Source of the DNA: Chryseobacterium sp. FP211-J200
Lineage (GTDB): Bacteria > Bacteroidota > Bacteroidia > Flavobacteriales > Weeksellaceae
Direction of reading: 5' to 3'
Assembly: GCF_001643375.1 (NCBI RefSeq)
Contig: NZ_LSHB01000021.1
Location: 1 to 64,000, forward strand
Length of the DNA stretch: 64,000 nucleotides
The translations under genes were made by a program, and so were the position numbers. Within the stretch, counting starts at the first letter, position 1; every line of letters starts with the position of its first letter. Below the pieces are notes generated by a model that saw only the letters and a program-made list of their open reading frames with translations, ran no database searches and had not been told where the DNA came from. This document shows, piece by piece, positions 1-8,399 of the stretch.

Positions 1-27
1 AAAGCCAAAGCATTTTTCCTTTTTAGA

Positions 28-267
28 TTATCCAAACTTTTCGCCTCGTCCCCAGTTTTTGAAACTGATCCTGTTACCGGTTTCATCAATTGTATAATAT
101 CCCAACAATCCGTATTTGACGAAGTAATAATATCTTGCCACGTCTCCGGCTCTTAAAATAATCTCATTCTTTTTGAATGTTTTTACAGTGAAAATGCCTT
201 GTAAAGCTTCAATTGTTTTAGGAGACAATTGATGATAATTGTTAATTTGATTGATGAGTTCATTCAT
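28..267 (-). pseudogene. Truncated Crp/Fnr-family regulator (cyclic-nucleotide-binding domain only)
   Basis: The reading frame encodes the first part of a Crp/Fnr-type effector domain: the stretch KNEIILRAGDVARYYYFVK followed by GLLGYYTIDETGNRISF is the typical jelly-roll pattern of flavobacterial Crp-like regulators. I take the start at the Met before NELINQ (267); another Met lies two codons upstream. The frame stops at 28-30 after about 80 residues, against roughly 190 for the family, so the rest of the beta barrel and the HTH domain are missing. A different frame stays open from there to the window edge, which would fit a frameshift, but what lies beyond base 1 cannot be seen. The gene follows aceA on the same strand, behind a strong terminator, so it is probably a separate unit. 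Confidence 0.5.
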
Positions 268-378
268 AAACATCACGAACTTACAAAAAATTAGATTATG
301 TATTTGCCAATTAATATCAACATCGTTGAAAATTAATAATTGTAGATTCAAAATTTAGCCCTCTACTTATTCCCTTAT

Positions 379-405
379 AAAAAAACCTTCTCAAAAATGA
401 GAAGG
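379..405 (-). terminator. Rho-independent terminator of aceA
   Basis: On the minus strand CCTTCTCA, a four-base loop and TGAGAAGG form a perfect 8-bp stem (386-405) followed by a run of T (379-385). It lies about 30 bases beyond the aceA stop codon and separates the glyoxylate operon from the broken Crp-like gene. Confidence 0.85.
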
Positions 406-434
406 CTAAAATTAAGATATGGGATACTCGTGTC

Positions 435-1715
435 TTAATGAAACTGTGCTGTTTCGGTAGAATCCTTCATTGCAACAGTTGCAGATCTTCCGCTCATCAC
501 CACATTTTGTACTTCATCAAAATAACCTGTTCCTACAAAACTCTGATGCTTTACCGCACGGAAACCCTTACTTTGAAGTGCAAATTCACGTTCCTGTAAT
601 TCTGAATAGCCTGCCATTCCTCTTTCTTTATAGGCCAACGCCAACTCAAACATCGCCGTATTCAAAGCATGGAAACCAGCCAGAGTGATAAACTGGAATT
701 TGTATCCCATTTTCGCTAATTCTTCCCGGAAGTTTTCCATCTCTTCAACAGTCAATTTTGCAGCCCAATTAAATGAAGGCGAACAATTGTACGCCAGGAT
801 CTTTCCTGGATATTTGGCGTGGATGCCTTCTGCAAATTTTCTCGCATATTCCAGGTCCGGATTGGACGTTTCCATCCAGATGAGATCAGCGTACGGCGCA
901 TAAGATAAACCTCTGTCAATTCCCTGTTCTACTCCATTTTTCACAGAGTAGAAACCTTCGGACGTCCTTTCGCCAGTGATGAATTTTCTGTCTCTTTCAT
1001 CAATATCTGAAGTTAAAAGATCCGCCGCGTCCGCATCTGTCCTAGCAACAATAAGACTTGGAACACCGCAAACATCGGCCGCCAATCTTGCAGCGATCAG
1101 TTTGTTGATCGCTTCCTGCGTCGGAACCAAAACTTTTCCTCCAAGATGTCCGCATTTTTTGGCTGATGACAATTGGTCTTCGAAGTGGACACCAGCAGCG
1201 CCGGCTTCGATCATTTGTTTCATCAATTCATAAGCATTCAGATTTCCTCCAAATCCAGCCTCTGCATCAGCCACGATAGGAACAAGATATTCCTTTTCTC
1301 CGCCGCCATTCACAGATTGGATCTGGTCTGCTCTCAACAAAGCATTATTGATCTTCTTAACCACAGACGGAACCGAATTGGCTGGGTAAAGTGACTGGTC
1401 GGGATACATCTCCCCGGAAAGATTCGCATCTGCAGCAACCTGCCAGCCGGAAAGATAGATTGCTTCCAATCCTGCGTCGACTTCCTGCACAGCCTGATTT
1501 CCCGTCAAAGCGCCCAATCCTGCGATCCAATCCTGATTGTTTAATTTGTCCCAAAGTTTCTTGGACATTTCGTTTGCGATCGTGTAATCCAGTTTGTAAG
1601 ATCCTCTAAGTTTCAGAACTTCTTCTGCCGTGTAAGGTCTTGTAATGCCGATCCATCTTGGATTTGTCATCCAGTCCTGTTCCAAAGCCTGGATCTGTTC
1701 TTGTTTGGTTTTCAT
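435..1715 (-). CDS. aceA: Isocitrate lyase
   Basis: Cleaves isocitrate to glyoxylate and succinate in the glyoxylate shunt, allowing growth on acetate or fatty acids. The isocitrate lyase signature KKCGHLGGK is intact at about residues 186-194, with the catalytic Cys at about 188. Metal and substrate motifs such as [10 protein letters not shown] and VHFEDQ precede it. From the Met of MKTKQEQIQ (1715) the protein is 426 residues, close to the 434 of E. coli AceA; the 15-residue upstream extension has no lyase character. It lies 127 bases after aceB on the same strand and ends at a good terminator, so the two probably form one operon. The divergent RamB/ScfR-like regulator suggests acetate or acyl-CoA control. 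Confidence 0.96.
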   Translation of the reverse strand: MKTKQEQIQALEQDWMTNPRWIGITRPYTAEEVLKLRGSYKLDYTIANEMSKKLWDKLNNQDWIAGLGALTGNQAVQEVDAGLEAIYLSGWQVAADANLSGEMYPDQSLYPANSVPSVVKKINNALLRADQIQSVNGGGEKEYLVPIVADAEAGFGGNLNAYELMKQMIEAGAAGVHFEDQLSSAKKCGHLGGKVLVPTQEAINKLIAARLAADVCGVPSLIVARTDADAADLLTSDIDERDRKFITGERTSEGFYSVKNGVEQGIDRGLSYAPYADLIWMETSNPDLEYARKFAEGIHAKYPGKILAYNCSPSFNWAAKLTVEEMENFREELAKMGYKFQFITLAGFHALNTAMFELALAYKERGMAGYSELQEREFALQSKGFRAVKHQSFVGTGYFDEVQNVVMSGRSATVAMKDSTETAQFH

Positions 1716-1842
1716 AATGATATATTTTGTGATTTGGTGTGATTTAGGTTGTAGAGACAAGACCCTAGATGCAAGACTTTATAATAAATCTCTTTCATCT
1801 TGTTTCTTGACTTTTTGTACTTTGTTTATGATTCTTAATTGC

Positions 1843-3417
1843 TCAGATAAATGGATAAGCTTTCAGGGTCAGGAATTCCTCAAAATTCCCACAGAAGATC
1901 AATTCATTGAAAAGCTCCTTTGCCAAATTGAATTTCCCTTTAGCATATCGTTCTTCTCCGACGTATTTTTTTATTTTGATGAGTTCTTCCTTTTCCCATT
2001 GTAATACCAATTCTCTTGTCAGCGTTCTTTCGTCCTCTAAAATCGCTTCGTTTTTCAGCCATTGCCAAACTTGCGACCGCGATATTTCGGCCGTTGCAGC
2101 ATCTTCCATCAAATGATAAAGTGCAGCTGCGCCAGTTCCCATCAGCCAAGATTCTATGTACAGAATTCCGACATTGATATTTTTTCTGACACCGCTTTCG
2201 GTAATCGTTCCGTGGGGAACTTCCAGCAATTCCGATTCTTTGATTTTATAATCAAATTTTTTATCGATTTGATTCGGTTCGGGCATATATTGATCGAAGA
2301 TCTCCTTAGCAACAGGAACCAAAGCGGGATGCGCGATCCAAGTTCCATCGTGGCCATTTCTGACTTCTCGTTCTTTGTCATTTCTGACTTTTTCGAAAGC
2401 CGTCTCATTGGCCTCATCGTCATTTTTCACTGGGATCTGGGCTGCCATTCCTCCCATGGCGTGGACATTTCTTTTGTGGCAGATCTCTATCACGCGTTTG
2501 GAATAAGCAGTCATAAAAGGCGAGGTCATCGTAACCTGATCTCTATCGGGAACAATAAAATGGGGAAGGTTTCTGAACTTTTTGATGTATGAAAAAATAT
2601 AATCCCAACGGCCACAATTGAGTCCGGAACTATGGTCTTTCAATTCGAAAAGAATCTCATCCAATTGGAAAGAAGCGATTATCGTTTCGATAAGAACGGT
2701 AACTTTTATCGTGCCTTGAGGAATCCCCAAATAATCCTGACTGAAGATAAAAACATCATTCCACCAGCGCGCTTCCTCGTAATGTTCCAATTTTGGAAGA
2801 TAGAAGTAAGGGCCGCTACCCTTCTCCATGAGTTGCTTTGCGTTCTTGAAAAAATAGATTCCAAAATCGGTTAAAGAACCAGATGATAATGCGCCTTCGA
2901 TCTCAATATTTTTTTCTGATAGGTGAAGACCTCTGGGGCGGACGATCAATGTTGCGGTTTTTTCATTAAGCCTGTAAGATTTTCCTTGTTCATTCGTAAA
3001 ATCTATGTTTCTATTAATGGCATCGGATAAATTAATTTGACCATGAATACAGTTTTCCCAGGTCGGCGAATTGCTGTCTTCGAAGTCTGCCATAAAAGTA
3101 TTGGCACCAGAATTAAGAGCATTGATGATCATCTTGCGGTCAACAGGTCCGGTAATCTCTACCCTTCTGTCCAATAGGTCTTTCGGAAGTTTTGCACAGG
3201 TCCAGTCGCCATTTCGAACAGATTCGGTTTCTATTGGAAAACTTGGTAGTTCTCCATTATCAAACTTTTTTTGGATTTTCTTTCTCTCATCTAAAAGGTC
3301 AAGTCTTCTTTGATTGAATTTTTGATGTAGCGCAATCAGAAAATCTGTCAGTTCCGGCGTGAAAACTTCTCTAAATGGTCTGGTAGCAATCACTTTCAAT
3401 TGATTTATCGTTTCCAT
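1843..3417 (-). CDS. aceB: Malate synthase A
   Basis: Condenses glyoxylate with acetyl-CoA to malate, the second enzyme of the glyoxylate shunt. The malate synthase signature KDHSSGLNCGRWDYIFS is intact at about residues 260-276, with MADFEDSNSPTWEN near 109-122 and TVLIETI near 240. The 524-residue length matches the malate synthase A class (about 530) rather than the longer G form. The gene precedes aceA. Its start lies next to a Bacteroidetes -7 box (3446-3453) and a 22-bp palindrome (3470-3491) shared with the divergent regulator gene, which suggests direct transcriptional control by that regulator. Confidence 0.96.
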   Translation of the reverse strand: METINQLKVIATRPFREVFTPELTDFLIALHQKFNQRRLDLLDERKKIQKKFDNGELPSFPIETESVRNGDWTCAKLPKDLLDRRVEITGPVDRKMIINALNSGANTFMADFEDSNSPTWENCIHGQINLSDAINRNIDFTNEQGKSYRLNEKTATLIVRPRGLHLSEKNIEIEGALSSGSLTDFGIYFFKNAKQLMEKGSGPYFYLPKLEHYEEARWWNDVFIFSQDYLGIPQGTIKVTVLIETIIASFQLDEILFELKDHSSGLNCGRWDYIFSYIKKFRNLPHFIVPDRDQVTMTSPFMTAYSKRVIEICHKRNVHAMGGMAAQIPVKNDDEANETAFEKVRNDKEREVRNGHDGTWIAHPALVPVAKEIFDQYMPEPNQIDKKFDYKIKESELLEVPHGTITESGVRKNINVGILYIESWLMGTGAAALYHLMEDAATAEISRSQVWQWLKNEAILEDERTLTRELVLQWEKEELIKIKKYVGEERYAKGKFNLAKELFNELIFCGNFEEFLTLKAYPFI

Positions 3418-3445
3418 ATTAATTATATTTTGTGATTTGGTTTGA

Positions 3446-3453
3446 CAAATGTA
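3446..3453 (-). promoter_or_regulatory. Putative -7 box of the aceB-aceA promoter
   Basis: The minus strand reads TACATTTG, an exact match to the Bacteroidetes sigma-A -7 consensus TAnnTTTG, about 30 bases upstream of the aceB start. The 22-bp palindrome begins 16 bases further upstream, over the expected -33 region. Confidence 0.6.
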
Positions 3454-3469
3454 TAAAAAAGATTTTCAC

Positions 3470-3521
3470 AATTAGCGAACGTTCGCTAATTTTTTATAAA
3501 AATTATTATGCGAATAATCGC
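3470..3521. promoter_or_regulatory. Two related palindromic operators between aceB and its regulator
   Basis: Site 1 (3470-3491) is a perfect 22-bp palindrome: half-site AATTAGCGAAC followed directly by its reverse complement. Its core is GCGAACGTTCGC (3475-3486). Site 2 (3510-3521) reads GCGAATAATCGC, a close variant of that core, 35 bp downstream centre to centre. Site 1 lies just upstream of the aceB -7 box; site 2 lies just upstream of the regulator's own -7 box. That arrangement suits control of both divergent promoters by the RamB/ScfR-like protein. The palindromes are seen directly; the assignment to this regulator is inferred. Confidence 0.7.
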
Positions 3522-3529
3522 TTTTTATT

Positions 3530-3537
3530 TATCTTTG
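3530..3537 (+). promoter_or_regulatory. -7 box of the regulator gene, implying a leaderless mRNA
   Basis: TATCTTTG fits TAnnTTTG exactly and ends only five bases before the chosen ATG at 3543. With the usual short distance from -7 box to transcription start, the mRNA would begin at or next to the start codon. This supports the 3543 start over the upstream extension of the frame, which would run through the operators. Confidence 0.55.
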
Positions 3538-3542
3538 AATCT

Positions 3543-5018
3543 ATGATTGCAGAAAGCGACTATATCCGCGTAGTTTTCGGACTCAAATTGAAACAGCAGA
3601 GACAGAAAAAAAACTGGTCTCTGCAAGATCTTGCCACAAAGACAGGTCTATCCAAATCTTATCTCAACGAAATTGAGAATGGGAAAAAGTATCCAAAACA
3701 CGACAAGATCGTTCATCTTTCCAATGCGTTAAGTTGTACTTTTGACGACCTGGTCTCCTCCAAACTGGACAAGACGCTCACGCCGATCAATGAGATCCTG
3801 CAATCGGATTTTTTCAAAGAAGTGCCGTTGGATCTTTTTGGGATCAATAAAAACAATCTCATCAGCATCATCAGCGATGCACCGAAAAAAGTAACGGCTT
3901 TCATCAATGCTTTGATAGAGATCTCTCAGAATTACAATCTCGGAAAAGAGCGTTTTTATTTTGCTGTCATGCGTTCTTTTCAGGAATTGTACGATAATTA
4001 TTTTCCTGACATCGAGGAGACGTCGGTCCAGTTTGCGAAAGAAAATAATCTTGAGCTTAATAAAGAACTCCAAACAGAAACGCTCGGGAATCTACTGGAA
4101 GAGAAATTTGGTTATGAAATAAGGTCGGAGAATTTCTCGCAAGATGAAACTTTGAATAAACTCCGCTCACTTTTTGTTCCAGAAAAAAAATTGCTTTTGT
4201 TGAATGAAAGACTGGACAAGAATCAAAAAATATTCATCTTGGCAAAGGAAATAGGTTTCAATGTTTTGAAGCTGAATCTTCGTCCCAATACTTATTCGTG
4301 GTTGGATTTTGGAAGTTTTGAAGAGATCCTCAACAATTTTTATGCTTCTTATTTTGCTGGCTGCTTATTGATCTCAAAAAAAGAGCTTATCGAAAAAGTC
4401 TCGGATCTCTTTTACCAGAAAGAATGGAACGCCGATCACTTTGAAAAACTGATCGATCATTTTACAGATTCGCCTGAAACTTTCTATTACAGACTGACCA
4501 ATATCCTGTCTTCAGAGTTTGGGGTCAAGGATCTGTTCTATCTCTGTTTTATAAAGAAAGATGGTTCTGACAAGATCAGCATTCTAAAAGAATTGCACCT
4601 CAACCACCAGCAAGCGCCGCACGCCAATGCTACAAATGAACATTATTGCCGAAGATGGATCGCTGTGAAAAACCTCGATCATCTTCAGGAAAGTGGATCA
4701 TTGACCTCTGCACAGATCTCTCACTACAAAGACCAAGGCGTGAGCTATCTGGTGATTTCCACTTCTCAAAAAAATCCTTTTGCGGATGGCAGCAACCGCA
4801 GTTATTGCTTGGGAATTCTGCTCAATAACCAAACGATCAAAAAGATCAATTTTGCCCGATCTTCTTTTCTAAAAACAATTGAAGTTGGTGTGACCTGCGA
4901 AAGCTGTAGCATTACGAATTGCGAAGTAAGACAAGCGCCACCAGTAAGGCTTGAAAAAGAACTTTTCAATTTAAGAATGAAGCGTGCTGTCGAAAAATTA
5001 AGAAAAGATATAATCTGA
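3543..5018 (+). CDS. XRE-type HTH regulator with short-chain fatty-acid-type (DUF2083) C-terminus, RamB/ScfR-like
   Basis: Probable regulator of the adjacent glyoxylate genes. Residues 10-65 form an XRE helix-turn-helix (NWSLQDLATKTGLSKSYLNEIENGKKYP). The middle resembles the ImmA/IrrE-like region of this class. The C-terminal cysteine cluster CESCSITNCEVRQAPP fits the C-x2-C-x5-C-x2-R-x2-PP pattern of DUF2083 regulators such as RamB and PrpC-type ScfR proteins, which control acetate and propionate metabolism and may sense acyl-CoA. The length of 491 residues is normal for the class. The start is the Met of MIAESDYIRV, five bases after a TATCTTTG box. It is transcribed divergently from aceB with palindromic operators between. 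Whether it activates or represses is not shown by the sequence. Confidence 0.88.
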   Translation: MIAESDYIRVVFGLKLKQQRQKKNWSLQDLATKTGLSKSYLNEIENGKKYPKHDKIVHLSNALSCTFDDLVSSKLDKTLTPINEILQSDFFKEVPLDLFGINKNNLISIISDAPKKVTAFINALIEISQNYNLGKERFYFAVMRSFQELYDNYFPDIEETSVQFAKENNLELNKELQTETLGNLLEEKFGYEIRSENFSQDETLNKLRSLFVPEKKLLLLNERLDKNQKIFILAKEIGFNVLKLNLRPNTYSWLDFGSFEEILNNFYASYFAGCLLISKKELIEKVSDLFYQKEWNADHFEKLIDHFTDSPETFYYRLTNILSSEFGVKDLFYLCFIKKDGSDKISILKELHLNHQQAPHANATNEHYCRRWIAVKNLDHLQESGSLTSAQISHYKDQGVSYLVISTSQKNPFADGSNRSYCLGILLNNQTIKKINFARSSFLKTIEVGVTCESCSITNCEVRQAPPVRLEKELFNLRMKRAVEKLRKDII

Positions 5019-5513
5019 TTTATTACAGCTTAAATGTCGACAATCTGAGTATGAGATGCCACTTAATTTGAATGGTTAGATTCGTGTATCTGTGCACTAA
5101 TTTATTAACAAGGAAAAAACCAGATATAAGGAGTTGAGCGCTGTTTTGAGTGTAGGCGACTGTAAACTTTAAAGAGCTTTATTGTCAAATAATCGTCGAT
5201 TTTACGCTAGATATCGCTTTGGAATCTGATACAAGTTACAAGTGAAAAATTGTTGCCGCAGGAAGAGTCGCTACAAATTTTCAAAAAGGTCCAAAAATTC
5301 TAAATTTCTACAAGATCATATTTCACCTTTACGCATTAGTAAAAACAAAAGAATCATTTTAGGAGCAACGAATCTCAATCTTAAGGAATGAGATCATCTT
5401 ACATAACATTGGTCATCAAAAAGTTCCTGCGAATTTGATAGAGGCCGATGTTCAAAGACTTGCCATAAATATTTTTTAAATCAAAACGATTCAAATTAAA
5501 TATAGATCAAATT
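5019..5513. other. Intergenic region with small decayed coding scraps
   Basis: About 495 bases without an intact gene. Several short frames look like remnants, for example one ending near 5480 that reads HNIGHQKVPANLIEADVQ before a stop, but stops interrupt every frame and I could not identify the ancestral gene. No clear terminator follows the upstream regulator and no consensus -7 box precedes the thioredoxin-like gene. Confidence 0.4.
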
Positions 5514-5960
5514 ATGAGAACATTTATTTTAGGCTTGATAATGTCTGTTTTTTCATTTGGTGTTCATGCTCAGAGCTTTATGGAAAATGTCAAGAAAAAA
5601 GCTACGGAAAAAAAAGCGCTTATTTTACTCAATTTTTCGGGTTCAGACTGGTGCATTCCGTGCATCAAACTTCATAAAAATATTATTGAAACTGAAGATT
5701 TTAAAAAACTGGAAACCGAAAATGTGATTATCTACCTTAACGCAGATTTTCCGAGAAACAAGAAAAACCAGCTTTCTCCCGAATTAAAAAAAGAGAACGC
5801 TTCGCTTGCAGATCAGTATAATCAAAAAGGGCTCTTTCCTTATACCCTTTTATTAAATTCTGAAGGAAAAATACTAAAAAGCTGGGAAGGTCTACCTTCT
5901 GAAAACGCTTTGGCTTTCAGTAAAGAGATCAGGGAAATCAAAGAAAATCAAAAACAGTAG
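5514..5960 (+). CDS. Exported thioredoxin-like protein (WCIPC)
   Basis: Periplasmic thiol-disulfide protein. A signal peptide (residues 1-19, ending VHAQ) is followed by a thioredoxin fold with the motif SDWCIPCIKLHKN at about residues 44-56 and the cis-Pro region LFPYTLLLNSEG near 110-121. At 148 residues it resembles the DsbD-gamma-like or thioredoxin_7 class rather than TlpA. It is the first gene of a tight co-directional set: ApbE starts 3 bases after its stop. A role in keeping the operon's cysteine-containing lipoprotein or flavoprotein partners reduced is an inference from context. Confidence 0.85.
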   Translation: MRTFILGLIMSVFSFGVHAQSFMENVKKKATEKKALILLNFSGSDWCIPCIKLHKNIIETEDFKKLETENVIIYLNADFPRNKKNQLSPELKKENASLADQYNQKGLFPYTLLLNSEGKILKSWEGLPSENALAFSKEIREIKENQKQ

Positions 5961-5963
5961 ACA

Positions 5964-6893
5964 ATGATGTTTAGAGAATTCAAAAGACCTCAGAAATTAA
6001 TGGGCAATTCTTTTGAAATTACCGTTGTTAATGATGATGAAAAGACGGTACAACAGGACATCGACGCTGCCATAGAAGAAATCCGGAGAATCGAAAAGCT
6101 ACTGACCACCTTCAGTGAAGAAAGCCAGACCAACCTTATCAATCAAAATGCAGGAATACAACCTGTAAAAGTTGATTGCGAAGTTTTTGAACTGATTGAA
6201 AGAAGCTTGAGAATCAGCCATATTACCAATGGTTATTTTGATATATCCTACGGCGGAATCGATAAAAGCTTCTGGAATTTTGACCGTGAAATGAAACAGC
6301 TTCCTGATCCGGAATTGATTAAAGAACATTTGAAGTTGGTCAACTATCAGAATATTCTGTTGAATCGCGAGAACCAAACCGTATTTCTGAAAGAAAAAGG
6401 TATGAGAATAGGTTTTGGTGGAATCGGAAAAGGATATGCAGCGGAAATGGCAAAAAGACTTCTTCAGAAAAGAGGTGTTGCTTCGGGAATTGTAAATGCT
6501 TCCGGCGATTTGACGACCTGGGGAAATCAGGCAGACGGAAAACCGTGGACCATTGGAATTGCCGATCCCGAAAATGCACAACAGCCGTTCTCATATATGA
6601 ACATCACCGATATGGCCATCGCTACCTCAGGAAATTATGAAAAGTTTGTGGTCATCAACGGTAAAAAATATTCTCATACCATCAATCCGAAAACAGGAAT
6701 GCCAGTTTCGGGTGTAAAAAGTGTAACCATTTTTTGTCCAAACGCTGAAATTGCCGATGCTATGGCAACTCCCGTAAGCATTATGGGAATTGATTCTGCC
6801 CTCAATATGGTGAATCAAATCAACCACATGGAATGCATCATCATCGATGATCAGGACAAAATATATTCATCACAAAACATTAATTTAAAATGA
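5964..6893 (+). CDS. apbE: FAD:protein FMN transferase (ApbE family)
   Basis: Transfers FMN from FAD to a Ser or Thr of a target protein through a phosphoester bond, using Mg2+. Family motifs are present: the FGGIGKGYAAEMAKR segment near residues 152-166, NASGDLTTWG near 178-187, ATSGNYEKF near 218-226, and the C-terminal SHTINPKTGMPV near 237-248. The length of 309 is normal. Unusually, the N-terminus (MMFREFKRPQKLMGNSFEITVV) has no signal peptide or lipobox, although many ApbE proteins are exported lipoproteins. It lies between the thioredoxin-like gene and the DUF4266 lipoprotein gene. That makes it likely that it modifies a product of this operon, but the substrate is not known from sequence. 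Confidence 0.92.
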   Translation: MMFREFKRPQKLMGNSFEITVVNDDEKTVQQDIDAAIEEIRRIEKLLTTFSEESQTNLINQNAGIQPVKVDCEVFELIERSLRISHITNGYFDISYGGIDKSFWNFDREMKQLPDPELIKEHLKLVNYQNILLNRENQTVFLKEKGMRIGFGGIGKGYAAEMAKRLLQKRGVASGIVNASGDLTTWGNQADGKPWTIGIADPENAQQPFSYMNITDMAIATSGNYEKFVVINGKKYSHTINPKTGMPVSGVKSVTIFCPNAEIADAMATPVSIMGIDSALNMVNQINHMECIIIDDQDKIYSSQNINLK

Positions 6894-6936
6894 ATCCATG
6901 ACTGGATTTTAAATTTTAAAAACAAATTTAATTCAA

Positions 6937-7164
6937 ATGAAAAATTTCATAAAAATAACAACAGTAATTTGCTTTTTAGTGACCATCGCTTCTGTACAAT
7001 CCTGTACAACCGTAAAAGAATACGAAAAAAACAAATTAAACGATGCTGAAATGGCTCTTGGAAACAGAACTATAGAAAAAACCGAGCTGAGCTTTCAGTC
7101 TTACAGAGAAGGTTCCTCAGGCGCTAATGCCGGAAAAGTGGGCGGAGGTTGCGGGTGTAATTAA
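6937..7164 (+). CDS. DUF4266 small lipoprotein with Gly/Cys-rich tail
   Basis: A 75-residue lipoprotein. Residues 1-22 form a signal peptide with a lipobox ending VQSC, so Cys23 would be lipidated. The body VKEYEKNKLNDAEMALGN fits DUF4266. The C-terminus carries YREGSSGANAGKVGGGCGCN, a flexible Gly-rich tail ending CGC. The EGSSGAN stretch (58-64) resembles the ApbE flavinylation motif D-x-x-S/T-G-A-T, but with Asn at the usual acceptor position; the Ser residues before it could also be considered. It is encoded between apbE and the DUF3570 outer-membrane protein gene. Function is unknown; a redox or metal-related cofactor carrier is a hypothesis. Confidence 0.82.
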   Translation: MKNFIKITTVICFLVTIASVQSCTTVKEYEKNKLNDAEMALGNRTIEKTELSFQSYREGSSGANAGKVGGGCGCN

Positions 7165-7201
7165 AAAGAAGAGTAATTGTAAAATTTAATTGTGATTTAA
7201 A

Positions 7202-8371
7202 ATGAGAAAAATTATCATAAGTATCATTGCTCTTTTCGGAATTTCCAATGCAAAAGCGCAGGAAAATACCAATACTGAGCCTTCAAAAAAACTAAGTCTG
7301 GATGAGATTAATCTTGTATCGAGCTATTATAAACAAGACGGAAATAATTCTGCGGTAACAGGAGGAATTGGAACTGAGAAACTAACCGACGTCTCCAATA
7401 CCATTGATGTTACAATGGTGAAGTATGATAAAAAACTGAGAAAGAACAAATTTGATTTCAGTGTCGGAATTGATCATTACACTTCCGCATCTTCCGATAT
7501 GGTCGACCTGAAAGCCAATTCATCAGCATCCCGTTCAGATAACAGAATTTATCCAAGTTTAAACTGGAGTAGAGAAAATGAAAATAAAGGAACGACTTTA
7601 ATGGCTGGAGTTTCATTTTCTTCTGAATATGATTACCAGTCTTACGGTGCCAACATTGGCTTTGCAAAGAAAACCCCGAACAAAATGGGTGAATTTACCG
7701 CTAAACTTCAGGCTTATCTGGATCAGGTAAAGATGATAGCTCCCATAGAATTGCGAACTGCAGATAATAATGGAACGAGCGCAAGAAATACTTTTGCCCT
7801 TTCCCTCTCCTATTCGCAGATCATCAATCAGAATTTTCAGGTGGAGTTTTTGGCAGACGGAATACAACAGACCGGATATTTGAGTTTACCTTTCCACAGA
7901 GTTTATTTTACAGACAATTCTGTTCATCAGGAAGCGTTGCCGGATAAGCGTTTTAAAATTCCTTTGGGGGTAAGAGCCAATTATTTCTTAGGAGATAAAT
8001 TCATCATAAAAGCATATTATCGCTATTACACAGATGATTGGGGGTTAAAATCAAATACATTCAGTCTGGAAACCCCTATGAAAATTTCACCTTTTGTTTC
8101 GGTAAGTCCTTTTTACAGATATTATTCTCAGACTTCTGCGAAATATTTTGCACCTTATCAGCAGCATACAGCTTTTGATGATTTTTACACCAGTAATTAT
8201 GACCTTTCAAAATTCGATAGTCATTTTTACGGAGCCGGAATCCGATTCAGTCCGAAGAACGGTTTATTTGGTATCGAAAGGCTCAATATGCTAGAAATCA
8301 GATACGGCCATTATACAAAATCTATTGGTATGCAGTCTGATATTATTTCGTTAAGTTTAAGATTTAAATAA
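7202..8371 (+). CDS. DUF3570 outer-membrane beta-barrel protein
   Basis: A 389-residue exported protein with a signal peptide (residues 1-19, ending AKAQ). The mature part is rich in alternating beta-strand segments, such as FIIKAYYRYYTDDWGLKSN and VSVSPFYRYYSQTSAKYF. It ends in an aromatic-rich strand finishing SLRFK, typical of an outer-membrane barrel. The N-terminal region of the mature protein (KKLSLDEINLVSSYYKQDG) and the overall pattern match DUF3570. It follows the DUF4266 gene by 37 bases and precedes the VIT1 transporter by 28, so probably one operon. Its biochemical role is not known; with ApbE and DUF4266 it may form an envelope complex. Confidence 0.82.
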   Translation: MRKIIISIIALFGISNAKAQENTNTEPSKKLSLDEINLVSSYYKQDGNNSAVTGGIGTEKLTDVSNTIDVTMVKYDKKLRKNKFDFSVGIDHYTSASSDMVDLKANSSASRSDNRIYPSLNWSRENENKGTTLMAGVSFSSEYDYQSYGANIGFAKKTPNKMGEFTAKLQAYLDQVKMIAPIELRTADNNGTSARNTFALSLSYSQIINQNFQVEFLADGIQQTGYLSLPFHRVYFTDNSVHQEALPDKRFKIPLGVRANYFLGDKFIIKAYYRYYTDDWGLKSNTFSLETPMKISPFVSVSPFYRYYSQTSAKYFAPYQQHTAFDDFYTSNYDLSKFDSHFYGAGIRFSPKNGLFGIERLNMLEIRYGHYTKSIGMQSDIISLSLRFK

Positions 8372-8399
8372 GTTCATATTTTAATTCAATAAAATACCG

